Shown here: positions 15,435 through 23,099 of the stretch, one piece after another
Layout: each line of letters begins with the position of its first letter
Position numbering within the stretch: the first letter of the stretch is position 1
Assembly: GCF_024171995.1 (NCBI RefSeq)
Contig: NZ_JAMTCT010000032.1
Span: 1 to 51,138, forward strand
Direction of reading: 5' to 3'
Length of the DNA stretch: 51,138 bases
From: Promicromonospora umidemergens
Lineage (GTDB): Bacteria > Actinomycetota > Actinomycetes > Actinomycetales > Cellulomonadaceae
Notes under the pieces: model-generated
The model's input: the letters and a program-made list of their open reading frames with translations, nothing else
What the model was told of the DNA's origin: nothing
The model's database searches: none
Position numbers and translations under genes: made by a program

Positions 15435-17701
15435 CGGTCCGCAGCACATTCGACGAAGCACTGCCCGCAGAGCGGCAACGGGCACCGCGGCTCGGACGGC
15501 GGGCTTGGCTGGCCGTCGCCGTCGCGGCGACCTGCGTGGCCGCACCGCTCACGGCGGGCGCGACGCCGTCGTCGGGCACCGCGGACGCTCCGGGGCCGGT
15601 GAACGCCGCTGCGCGGGCCGCCGCTCCGGCGGCCGCGTGCACCACGAACGCCGCGCTCGGGAGGCCTGCCACGGCGTCGTCCACGGAGGGCCCGTTCGGC
15701 CCCGCCATGGCGGTCGACGGCGACCCGGGCACCCGCTGGAGCAGCGAGCCCGCCGACCCGCAGTGGATCCGGGTCGACCTCGGCTCCGTCCAGGACCTGT
15801 GCCGCGTCGAGCTCTCCTGGGAGACGGCGTACGGCAAGGACTTCCGGATCGAGGCGTCCGACGACGGCACCACGTGGCGGACGCTCAAGACCGTCACGGA
15901 CGGGACCGGAGGCTCACAGGGCTTCGACGTGGCGGGGGCCGGCCGGTACGTGCGGATCACCGGCACGGAGCGGGGCACCGGTTACGGCTACTCCCTGTGG
16001 GAGCTCAAGGTGCTCACGGACGACGGCGGCAGCACGCCCGGCGACCCGATCCCCGGCGGCGGTGACCTCGGGCCGAACGTGCACGTCTTCGGCCCGGACA
16101 CGCCCGTCAACCAGGTCCAGGCGGCGGTGGACGAGGTCTACGACCAGCAGGAGTCCGACCAGTTCGGCGACGGGCGGCACCAGTTCCTGTTCGAGCCCGG
16201 CACCTATCCGGTGCACGTGAACGCCGGGTTCCACACCTCGATCGCCGGTCTGGGCGCCGACCCGGACGACGTGAACATCACGGGCGGTGTCTGGGCCGAC
16301 GCCGAGTGGTTCGAGGGGAACGCCACGCAGAACTTCTGGCGCTCCGTCGAGAACCTCGCCGTCACGCCAACGGGTGGGGACATGCGGTGGGCCGTGTCGC
16401 AGGCGGCGCCCATGCGGCGGGTCCACGTCAAGGGCAACCTGATGCTGCACTCGTCGCGGTACGGCTGGGCGTCGGGCGGCTACATCGCCGACTCCGTGAT
16501 CGACGGCGAGGTCCGCGCCTGGACGCAGCAGCAGTGGTACACCCGCGACTCGACGCTCACGGGCGGCTGGGCGGGCACGCTGTGGAACATGACGTTCTCC
16601 GGCGTCGAGAACGCACCGCCGACGTCGTTCCCCGAGCCTGCCGTGACCACCCTCGACACGACGGGGACGATCCGCGAGAAGCCGTACCTGTACCTCGACG
16701 GCGAGGACTACGCGGTGTTCGTACCGTCCGCCCGCGAGGGGACGAGGGGTGCGACCTGGGACGGCGGGACGACGTCGGGCACCTCCGTGCCGCTGGACGA
16801 CTTCTACGTGGCCCGCCCGGGAGACTCCGCCGAGCGGATCAACCAGGCCCTGGACCAGGGCCTGCACCTGCTGCTCACGCCCGGGATCTACGAGACGGAC
16901 CAGACGATCGAGGTGGACCGTGCCGGCACCGTCGTGCTCGGGCTCGGGTACGCCACGATCGTGCCGACGGCCGGGCAGACGGCGATGCGGGTGGGCGACG
17001 TGGACGGCGTCCGCGTCGCCGGGGTGCTCTTCGACGCGGGAGCTGCCGAGTCGCCGTCGATGCTCACCGTCGGTACGGAGGGGTCCACGGCGGACCACGC
17101 CGACGACCCGGTCTCGCTGCACGACGTGTTCGTCCGGGTCGGCGGGGCGCACGTCGGGCGGGTGGACCAGGCGATCGTCGTGAACGCCGACGACACGATC
17201 ATCGACCACATCTGGTCCTGGCGGGGTGACCACGGCGAGGGCATCGGCTGGGACGTGAACACCGCGCGCAACGGCCTGGTGGTGAACGGTGACGACGTCT
17301 CCGGGTACGGGCTCTTCGTGGAGCACTACCAGGAGTACAACACCCTGTGGAACGGGGAGCGCGGCCGCACGATCTTCTACCAGAACGAGCTGCCGTACGA
17401 CCCGCCGAACCAGGCGGCGTGGAACCACGACGGCGTGCGGGGCTGGGCGGCGTACAAGGTCGCTGACCACGTCACGCAGCACGAGGCCTGGGGGCTCGGG
17501 TCGTACTGCGTGTTCACCTCGGACGCCTCGATCACCTCGGACAACGGGTTCGAGGTGCCGCGGACGCCGGGTGTGCGGATGCACTCGCTGCTCACCGTGT
17601 CGCTCGGTGGGGTGGGCACGTACGAGCACGTCATCAACGGCGTCGGCCCCCGCGCGGAAGGAACGGAAACAATCCCGGCCAAGGTGGTGAGCTACCCCTA
17701 G
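15431..17701 (+). CDS. Secreted F5/8 type C + right-handed beta-helix (pectin-lyase fold) protein
   Basis: A 756-residue secreted protein. A long basic N-terminus (RRAWLAVAVAATCVAAPLTAG) acts as signal peptide. An F5/8 type C domain spans about 70-195. The remainder (about 210-756) reads as a two-part parallel beta-helix: FLFEPGTYPVHVNAGFHTSIAGLG and NFWRSVENLAVTPTGGDMRW in the first half; LLLTPGIYETDQTIEVDRAG and WSWRGDHGEG in the second. The double-helix plan, with the typical wording of each first turn, is reminiscent of GH55 beta-1,3-glucanases, but I cannot confirm the family or assign catalytic residues. The ATG overlaps the previous stop (ATGA at 15431-15434). Last gene of the operon, followed by a strong hairpin. 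Confidence 0.8.
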   Translation: MTVRSTFDEALPAERQRAPRLGRRAWLAVAVAATCVAAPLTAGATPSSGTADAPGPVNAAARAAAPAAACTTNAALGRPATASSTEGPFGPAMAVDGDPGTRWSSEPADPQWIRVDLGSVQDLCRVELSWETAYGKDFRIEASDDGTTWRTLKTVTDGTGGSQGFDVAGAGRYVRITGTERGTGYGYSLWELKVLTDDGGSTPGDPIPGGGDLGPNVHVFGPDTPVNQVQAAVDEVYDQQESDQFGDGRHQFLFEPGTYPVHVNAGFHTSIAGLGADPDDVNITGGVWADAEWFEGNATQNFWRSVENLAVTPTGGDMRWAVSQAAPMRRVHVKGNLMLHSSRYGWASGGYIADSVIDGEVRAWTQQQWYTRDSTLTGGWAGTLWNMTFSGVENAPPTSFPEPAVTTLDTTGTIREKPYLYLDGEDYAVFVPSAREGTRGATWDGGTTSGTSVPLDDFYVARPGDSAERINQALDQGLHLLLTPGIYETDQTIEVDRAGTVVLGLGYATIVPTAGQTAMRVGDVDGVRVAGVLFDAGAAESPSMLTVGTEGSTADHADDPVSLHDVFVRVGGAHVGRVDQAIVVNADDTIIDHIWSWRGDHGEGIGWDVNTARNGLVVNGDDVSGYGLFVEHYQEYNTLWNGERGRTIFYQNELPYDPPNQAAWNHDGVRGWAAYKVADHVTQHEAWGLGSYCVFTSDASITSDNGFEVPRTPGVRMHSLLTVSLGGVGTYEHVINGVGPRAEGTETIPAKVVSYP

Positions 17702-17719
17702 CGGAAGCGCCCTCGGGAC

Positions 17720-17772
17720 GACCATGCACCTGCTGCCAGGATCAGGACTCGCCTGGCAGCAGGTGCATGGTC
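17720..17772. terminator. 21-bp perfect hairpin between convergent genes
   Basis: A perfect 21-bp stem (17720-17740 with 17752-17772) closes an 11-base loop between the beta-helix gene (stop 17701) and the altronate dehydratase gene (stop 17793). The stem includes GCACCTGCTGCCAGG. Bidirectional terminator is the simplest reading. Confidence 0.75.
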
Positions 17773-17792
17773 ATGTCAGGGACGCCGAGCCG

Positions 17793-19400
17793 TCAGGTGA
17801 CGGCGCCCATGTGCCAGGGGATGAACTCCTCGGCACCTATCCCGAGCTCCTCGCTGACCGTCTGCTCCCCGGACGCGACGGCGAGGATCCGGTCGAAGAT
17901 CTGCCGCCCCACCTCCGCCACGGTGGCGGTGCCGTCCACGACGACGCCCGCGTTGATGTCCATGTCCTCGGACATCACCGAGTACATCGGGGTGTTGGTC
18001 GCCACCTTGATGGACGGCGTCGGGCGGCAGCCGAAGACCGAACCGCGGCCCGTGGTGAACACGACCACGTTGGCGCCGCCCGCTACCAGGCCCGTGACCG
18101 AGACGGGGTCGTAGCCAGGGGTGTCCATGAAAGCGAACCCGCGCTCGGTGATCGGCTCGGCGTACTCGTAGACGGCGCCGAGGTCGGCCTGGCCGCCCTT
18201 GGCGACCGCGCCGAGCGACTTCTCCAGGATCGTCGTGAGGCCGCCCGCCTTGTTGCCCGGCGACGGGTTGTTGTCGAGCGTGCCACCACCCGCCGCGACG
18301 TAGTCCCGCCACCAGTCGATGCGGTGGAGCAGCTTTTTCGCGACACCGGGCGACGTCGCCCGGGCGGTCAGCAGGTGCTCGGCCCCGTACACCTCGGGGG
18401 TCTCGGCCAGCACGGACGTCGCCCCGTAGGCGACCAGCCGGTCCGAGGCCCAGCCCAGCGCCGGGTTGGCCGTTATGCCGGAGTAGCCGTCGGACCCGCC
18501 GCAGTTCAGCGCGAGCACCAGCTCCGACACGTCGCACTCGACGCGTTCGCGCGCGTTGACCAGCGGCAGCATCTCGCGGACCGCGGCGACTCCCGCGCGT
18601 ACCGAGGCGCGCACACCGCCGGCCTCCTGGATGGTCAGCGAGCGAACCACCGTGTCGTCGGAGATCGAGGCCAGCAGCCCCTGCTTCGCGTCGTCGGGCG
18701 GACCGACCGTCGGCATCCCCAGGTCGGCGACCTGCCCCGACCGGGCCGACAGCGCGGCCCCCGGCACCATCTCGCAGCCCAGCCCCAGCACCAGCAGGCC
18801 TGCGACGTTCGGGTGAGCCGCGTACCCGCGCAGGGTGCGCAGCAGGATCTGCCCGCCCTCGGAGTCCGGGACCAGGCCGCAGCCCGACGTGTGGGTCAGC
18901 GCGATGACGCCGTCGACGTGTCCGAACTCGTCCAGGGCCGCGCCGCTGAACTGGTCCGCGATCATCTTGGCCGTCGAGGCCGAGCAGTTCACGCTGGTCA
19001 GGATCGCCACGAAGTTGCGGGTCCCGACCCGGCCGTCGGCCCGGCGGAAACCGCGGAAGGTGGGGCGGGCGCCGTCGGGCAGCGGGAGGTCGGTGTGCGT
19101 GCCGCCCAGCGGCGCCTCGCGCGAGCCCTCCTCGAACCCGAGGTTGTGCGAGTGCACGTGGTCGCCGGGGGCGATGTCGGCGGTCGCTACCCCGATGACC
19201 TGCCCGTACTTGTGCACCTCGGCGCCGGCCGGCACGGCGCGCAGCGCGATCTTGTGACCGCGCGGCACCGGCTGCCCGACGGCGACCGGACCGGTCCCGG
19301 GGGCGAGGGCTTCGTCGCCCGGCCCCAGATCTCGCGTCGTGACCGCGACGTCGTCGCCCTCGCGGAGAATCAGGAGATCGACCTCTGGCACCTGTGACAC
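17793..19400 (-). CDS. uxaA: Altronate dehydratase (UxaA family)
   Basis: A 535-residue full-length UxaA/GarD-family dehydratase. The N-terminal SAF domain covers about 1-100 (GDDVAVTTRDLGPGDEA, AEVHKYGQVIG), followed by the catalytic domain with GRVGTRNFVAILTSVNCSAS, LTHTSGCG, LGCEMVP, LALNCGGSDGYSGITANPALG and the C-terminal FTTGRGSVFGCRPTPSIKVATN. The family is iron-dependent and removes water from altronate to give 2-keto-3-deoxygluconate in galacturonate breakdown. This fits the pectate lyase and sugar importer nearby. The GTG start at 19400 has no spaced ribosome-binding site; a LacI-like palindrome lies only 10 bases upstream, so the message may be leaderless. Galactarate dehydratase is a close alternative. 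Confidence 0.88.
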   Translation of the reverse strand: MSQVPEVDLLILREGDDVAVTTRDLGPGDEALAPGTGPVAVGQPVPRGHKIALRAVPAGAEVHKYGQVIGVATADIAPGDHVHSHNLGFEEGSREAPLGGTHTDLPLPDGARPTFRGFRRADGRVGTRNFVAILTSVNCSASTAKMIADQFSGAALDEFGHVDGVIALTHTSGCGLVPDSEGGQILLRTLRGYAAHPNVAGLLVLGLGCEMVPGAALSARSGQVADLGMPTVGPPDDAKQGLLASISDDTVVRSLTIQEAGGVRASVRAGVAAVREMLPLVNARERVECDVSELVLALNCGGSDGYSGITANPALGWASDRLVAYGATSVLAETPEVYGAEHLLTARATSPGVAKKLLHRIDWWRDYVAAGGGTLDNNPSPGNKAGGLTTILEKSLGAVAKGGQADLGAVYEYAEPITERGFAFMDTPGYDPVSVTGLVAGGANVVVFTTGRGSVFGCRPTPSIKVATNTPMYSVMSEDMDINAGVVVDGTATVAEVGRQIFDRILAVASGEQTVSEELGIGAEEFIPWHMGAVT

Positions 19401-19409
19401 CCCTCTGTG

Positions 19410-19421
19410 TGAACCGTTTCA
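19410..19421. promoter_or_regulatory. LacI-type operator in front of uxaA
   Basis: TGAACCGTTTCA on the plus strand (TGAAACGGTTCA on the other) is an imperfect 12-bp palindrome of LacI/GalR style, 10 bases upstream of the uxaA start. It differs from the GAGAAACCGGTTTCCC motif of the regulator at 23100, so a regulator elsewhere may act here. Confidence 0.5.
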
Positions 19422-19467
19422 TCCTACCGGCGTTGCCGTTCGCACCTCGCGAGCTCACCCGCTGGTC

Positions 19468-19543
19468 GAGCCCCCGGTCGGCAGAACGTCAGGTGATCGG
19501 CACCTCGGGTTACCGATCACCTGACGTTCTACCGACCGGGCTC
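19468..19543. repeat. Dispersed palindromic element, copy A (also likely terminator)
   Basis: Near-perfect inverted repeat of about 31 bp: arms 19468-19500 and 19513-19543 around a 12-base loop. The inner arm reads GGTCGGCAGAACGTCAGG then TGATCGG. Closely related copies occur at 44741-44802 (inside lutC) and 48595-48677. This copy lies after the stop of the solute-binding protein gene and before uxaA, both on the minus strand. Confidence 0.85.
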
Positions 19544-19558
19544 TGTCAGCTGGCTCTG

Positions 19559-20908
19559 TCAGCCGGCTATCGCCGCCGTGACCTCTTCCATGAACTGGGT
19601 GGCCGCCTCTTCCGGGGTGATGCGCTCGAAGAGGACGTCGGTGTTGACGCGCTCCATGATGTCGGCGAGCTCGGCGGAGCCGTGCGGCGGCACCGGCGGG
19701 GTGTCGACGATCTCGTCCTCGATGTCCGCCATGAAGTCGGCCATCTTCTGGTCGGTGGGGGACAGGTCGCCGAGGATCCCCTCGCGCACCTCGGTGTTCG
19801 CCGGGAGGCCACGGTCGGTGAGCATGATGTCGGCCGCCTCCTGCGAGTTCAGCAGGAAGTCGACGAACTTCGCGGAGGACTCCGGGTACTCGGTGTCCGC
19901 GGAGACGGAGTAGAACATCGCCGGCTTGTAGTACATGCCGGTGCGCTCGCCCTGGGTCTCACCGGGCAGCCGGAGCAGCTCGAGCTCGTGACCCGACGAG
20001 TCCGTCAGCGCGCCCAGCTGGTTGGTCCACCACACGCCCATGGCGCCCTGGTTGGTACCGAGCAGGCTGCCCTCGGGGCCGGCCGCCTGGTACTCGACGG
20101 TGCGGGCGGCGTCAGGCTGCCCGCCACCCTCCATCAGGTCGAGCGAGACCTGGAAGAAATCCGCGACGGTCTGCTCGGAGACACCGAGCTCGCCCTCCGG
20201 CGTGAACAGCGTCTCGCCGCGCTGGCGCGCCATCACGTTGAGGCCCGCCTCGTTGAAGCCGTAGTCCTGCGTGCCCCACACACCCTCACCAGCACCCTTC
20301 GAGACGGCGTTCGCCGTGGTGACGTAGTCCTCCCACGTCCAGGTGGTGTCGTCGGGCAGCTCGACGCCCGCGTCGGCGAAGATCTCCGGGTCGGCGACGA
20401 ACGCGTAGGCGTTGATGCCGGTAGGGATGCCGTACTGCGCACCATCGATCTGGCCGCCGGCCAGGACGCTGTCGTCCACCTTGGACGTGTCGATGTCGAG
20501 CTGGCTCAGGTCCGCGAGCACGTTCTTGGTGGAGTAGTCGGAGATGTAGCGCTCCTCCTGGGTGATGACGTCGGGGGTGTCGCCGGCCGCCACCGAGGTG
20601 GCGAGCTTGTCCCAGTAGCCGTCCCAGTCGGTGAAGTCGGGGACCACGGTGATGTCGGGGTTCTCCGCCTCGAAGGCCTCGATGATCTGCTCCGTGGACT
20701 CGTGGCGGGTGTCGGAGCCCCACCACGCGAACCGGATCTCGCAGGGGCACTCCTCGGCCGCGGCGGGCTCGTCGCCGCCGCTGCCGCCCATGCCCGAGTC
20801 CCCGCCGCCGCACCCCGCGAGGGTCAGGGCCACTGCCGCGATACCCGCGGCCGAGGCAGCGAGGCGCTTGCCGCGCCTCGTTCGTAGTCCGTTGCCGGTG
20901 TTGCTCAT
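19559..20908 (-). CDS. Sugar ABC transporter substrate-binding lipoprotein
   Basis: A 449-residue extracellular solute-binding protein (family 1). The N-terminus is a lipoprotein signal with lipobox LAGC at about 30-33, followed by a Gly-rich tether. The mature part has EIRFAWWGSDTRHESTEQIIEAFEAENPDI, DVITQEERYISDYSTKN and YGIPTGINAYAFVADPEIF, characteristic of oligosaccharide-binding subunits. It is anchored outside the membrane and hands substrate to the two permeases encoded upstream. GGAG lies 9 bases before the ATG. It is the third gene after malF- and malG-like genes; the ATPase is not encoded here and is probably a shared MsiK-type subunit, as is usual in actinobacteria. Oligogalacturonide is the inferred substrate. 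Confidence 0.92.
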   Translation of the reverse strand: MSNTGNGLRTRRGKRLAASAAGIAAVALTLAGCGGGDSGMGGSGGDEPAAAEECPCEIRFAWWGSDTRHESTEQIIEAFEAENPDITVVPDFTDWDGYWDKLATSVAAGDTPDVITQEERYISDYSTKNVLADLSQLDIDTSKVDDSVLAGGQIDGAQYGIPTGINAYAFVADPEIFADAGVELPDDTTWTWEDYVTTANAVSKGAGEGVWGTQDYGFNEAGLNVMARQRGETLFTPEGELGVSEQTVADFFQVSLDLMEGGGQPDAARTVEYQAAGPEGSLLGTNQGAMGVWWTNQLGALTDSSGHELELLRLPGETQGERTGMYYKPAMFYSVSADTEYPESSAKFVDFLLNSQEAADIMLTDRGLPANTEVREGILGDLSPTDQKMADFMADIEDEIVDTPPVPPHGSAELADIMERVNTDVLFERITPEEAATQFMEEVTAAIAG

Positions 20909-20958
20909 GTGTGTTTCTCCTTCGGTGACGTTGACGTCGTTGTCGCGGAGCGGTGGAG

Positions 20959-21912
20959 CTATTTGATCCCGGTGGTCGCGATGCCCTTGACCAGGTATTT
21001 CTGCCCGAACAGGAAGGCGATGAAGACGGGGATCAGGGACACGATCGACATGGCGAACAGCGAGCCCCACGAGCTCTCGCCCGTGGAGTCGACGAACGTG
21101 CGCAGGGCGATCGGCACGGTGTACATCTCCGGCCGGGTCAGGAAGATCAGCTGGCTGAAGAAGTCGTTCCACGTCCAGATGAACGTGAAGATCGCGGTGG
21201 TGGCCAGGGCAGGCATCGACAGCGGCAGCATGATCTGCAGGTAGATGCGCAGGTGGTTGGCACCGTCGAGGGTCGCAGCCTCGTCCAGCTCCCGCGGGAT
21301 CCCGCGGAAGAACTGGACCATGAGGAAGATGAAGAACGCGTCGGTGGCAAGGAGCTTCGGCACGATCAACGGCAGGAACGTGTTGATCCACTCGAGCTGG
21401 GAGAACAGCACGTACTGGGGCACGATCACGACGTGGATCGGCAGCATGATCGACATGAGCATGATCGCGAACCACAGCTTCTTGCCCCGGAACTCCAGCC
21501 GCGCGAACGCGTAGGCCGCCAACGAGCACGAGAGCAGGTTCCCGAGCACCGAACCGATCACCACGATCGCCGAGTTGATCAGGTAGTGGCTGAACGGGTG
21601 CAGCAGCGCGTTCCACCCGTCCGTGTAGTTGGACAGGTCGATGTCGGTGGGGATGAGGCCCGGCTCGCGGAAGATCAGCGCGTTCGGCTTGAACGAGCTG
21701 GCCAGCATCCAGAGCAGCGGGTACAGCATCACGAACCCGAAGGCGATCAGGCTCACGTGCTTGATGACGCTGGCCACCCTGGCGCGCAGCTGCCGGCCGC
21801 GGGGGCGGATGGTCGGACGGCGGTCCTCGGTACCGGAGGACCTGCCGCCGTCGGACGGCGGCCGCACGGCCGTCGCCGTAGCGGTCTGTGTGGGCGTGGA
21901 GGCGTCAGTCAT
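20959..21912 (-). CDS. Carbohydrate ABC transporter permease (MalG type)
   Basis: A 317-residue inner-membrane permease with six predicted membrane segments and a long Thr/Pro/Arg-rich cytoplasmic N-terminus (about 1-45). The EAA loop that docks the ATPase is clear: ELDEAATLDGANHLRIYLQIMLPL, about 205-228. The ending FLFGQKYLVKGIATTGIK is typical of MalG-like subunits. The ATG at 21912 overlaps the end of the upstream malF-like gene by 8 bases, implying coupled translation. Confidence 0.93.
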   Translation of the reverse strand: MTDASTPTQTATATAVRPPSDGGRSSGTEDRRPTIRPRGRQLRARVASVIKHVSLIAFGFVMLYPLLWMLASSFKPNALIFREPGLIPTDIDLSNYTDGWNALLHPFSHYLINSAIVVIGSVLGNLLSCSLAAYAFARLEFRGKKLWFAIMLMSIMLPIHVVIVPQYVLFSQLEWINTFLPLIVPKLLATDAFFIFLMVQFFRGIPRELDEAATLDGANHLRIYLQIMLPLSMPALATTAIFTFIWTWNDFFSQLIFLTRPEMYTVPIALRTFVDSTGESSWGSLFAMSIVSLIPVFIAFLFGQKYLVKGIATTGIK

Positions 21913-22828
21913 CGTAGAACACCCAGTACTTGGAGGCGAGGAAGTTGACTGCGGTCATGCCGCCGATGATCAGCAGCAGGAACCAGGCCATCGCGGACGC
22001 GTAGCCCATGTCGAGGGAACCGAACCCCTTGAGGTAGAGGTACAGCGTGTAGAGCAGCGTCGAGTCGGACGGGCCGCCGTTGCCGCCACTCACCACGAAC
22101 GCCCTGGTGAAGGACTGGAACGCCTCGATGAGCTGCAGCACAAGGTTGAAGAAGATGATCGGCGTCAGCAGCGGCAGCGTGACCGAACGGAACTGGCGGA
22201 ACTTGCTCGCTCCGTCGATCGAGGCCGCCTCGTAGTACATCTGGGGGATCTGCCGCAGGCCGGCCAGGAAGATCACCATGGGAGCGCCGAAGGTCCAGAC
22301 GTTCAGCGCCATGAGGGTGCCGAGCGCGTAGTCCGGGTGCGACACCCAGCCCTGCCCCTGCACGCCGAACATCGCCAGCACCTGGTTGACCAGGCCGTCC
22401 GCGCCGAAGATCTGGCGCCACAGGATCGCGATGGCCACCGAACCGCCGAGCAGGGAGGGCAGGTAGTACACGGAGCGGTACAGGGCGAGCCCGCGCATGC
22501 CCCGGTCGAGCAGCAGCGCCAGGCCGAGGGCCGCGGCGAGCTGCAGCGGCACCGAAACGAACACGTACATGAACGTGACGCCGAGGGAGCCCCGGAACCG
22601 CGGGTCCGCGAACATCCGCGTGAAGTTCTCGACGCCCACCCACTGCGGCGGCGAGAGCAGGTCGTAGTCCGTGAAGGACAGGTACAGCGAGGCCCCCATG
22701 GGCCCGGCGGTGATGAGCACGAGCCCGACGAACCAGGGCGCGAGGAAGAGCAGCGCCCAGCGTCCGTCGCCCTTTTTCCGTGGGCTGACGCTCTGCTTGC
22801 TGCGGGAAAGCTCCTGGATCACTGACAT
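21905..22828 (-). CDS. Carbohydrate ABC transporter permease (MalF type)
   Basis: A 307-residue inner-membrane permease with six membrane segments, starting with WALLFLAPWFVGLVLITAGPMGASLYLSF, which is the usual first segment of MalF-like subunits. The EAA loop YYEAASIDGASKFRQFRSVTLP is near residue 210. It pairs with the MalG-type protein and the lipoprotein downstream. The ATG at 22828 is preferred over upstream in-frame options, because it starts directly before the first helix and has AGGGG at suitable spacing. Candidate operators for the divergent LacI-DUF6807 regulator lie 117 bases and more upstream. Confidence 0.92.
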   Translation of the reverse strand: MSVIQELSRSKQSVSPRKKGDGRWALLFLAPWFVGLVLITAGPMGASLYLSFTDYDLLSPPQWVGVENFTRMFADPRFRGSLGVTFMYVFVSVPLQLAAALGLALLLDRGMRGLALYRSVYYLPSLLGGSVAIAILWRQIFGADGLVNQVLAMFGVQGQGWVSHPDYALGTLMALNVWTFGAPMVIFLAGLRQIPQMYYEAASIDGASKFRQFRSVTLPLLTPIIFFNLVLQLIEAFQSFTRAFVVSGGNGGPSDSTLLYTLYLYLKGFGSLDMGYASAMAWFLLLIIGGMTAVNFLASKYWVFYDD

Positions 22829-22944
22829 GGGCTCACCCCTGCACGGGCTGGCGGGGGCTCGGACCGCCAAGGTCCGGGCTCGCGGTTCGGGTGGCGCATC
22901 GCGTTTTGTCCTCCGGATCGTCGTCGATCCCCGGTCGCATCGGT

Positions 22945-22960
22945 GAGAAACCGGTCTCTG
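22945..22960. promoter_or_regulatory. Candidate operator O1 of the pectin-locus LacI regulator
   Basis: GAGAAACCGGTCTCTG, a near-palindrome centred on ACCGGT, 117 bases upstream of the MalF-type gene. It shares GAGAAACCGGT with the site before the pectate lyase gene (27547-27562). Confidence 0.7.
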
Positions 22961-22979
22961 GTGGAGGAACGTACCACAC

Positions 22980-22995
22980 GAGCAACCGGTTTCCC
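22980..22995. promoter_or_regulatory. Candidate operator O2 of the pectin-locus LacI regulator
   Basis: GAGCAACCGGTTTCCC, differing at one base from the pectate-lyase site GAGAAACCGGTTTCCC. It lies about 105 bases before the start of the LacI-DUF6807 gene. Confidence 0.7.
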
Positions 22996-23099
22996 ATGGT
23001 GTACCGTCACATCGGGAAACCGGCAGCGAGGGGCCGCGCCAAAGATGGCTCGGAGCCCCCTGCGCGCCGGTCGGACGACGGTGGACGGACGGAGAGCAC

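Larger units (their letters stand above)
22829..23099. other. Divergent control region of the importer and the LacI-DUF6807 gene (no gene)
   Basis: 271 bases without a credible gene. The half nearer the regulator holds three sites of the same family: GAGAAACCGGTCTCTG (22945-22960), GAGCAACCGGTTTCCC (22980-22995) and a weaker half-type site GGGAAACCGG (23014-23023). Spacing between the first two centres is 35 bp. Confidence 0.6.
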
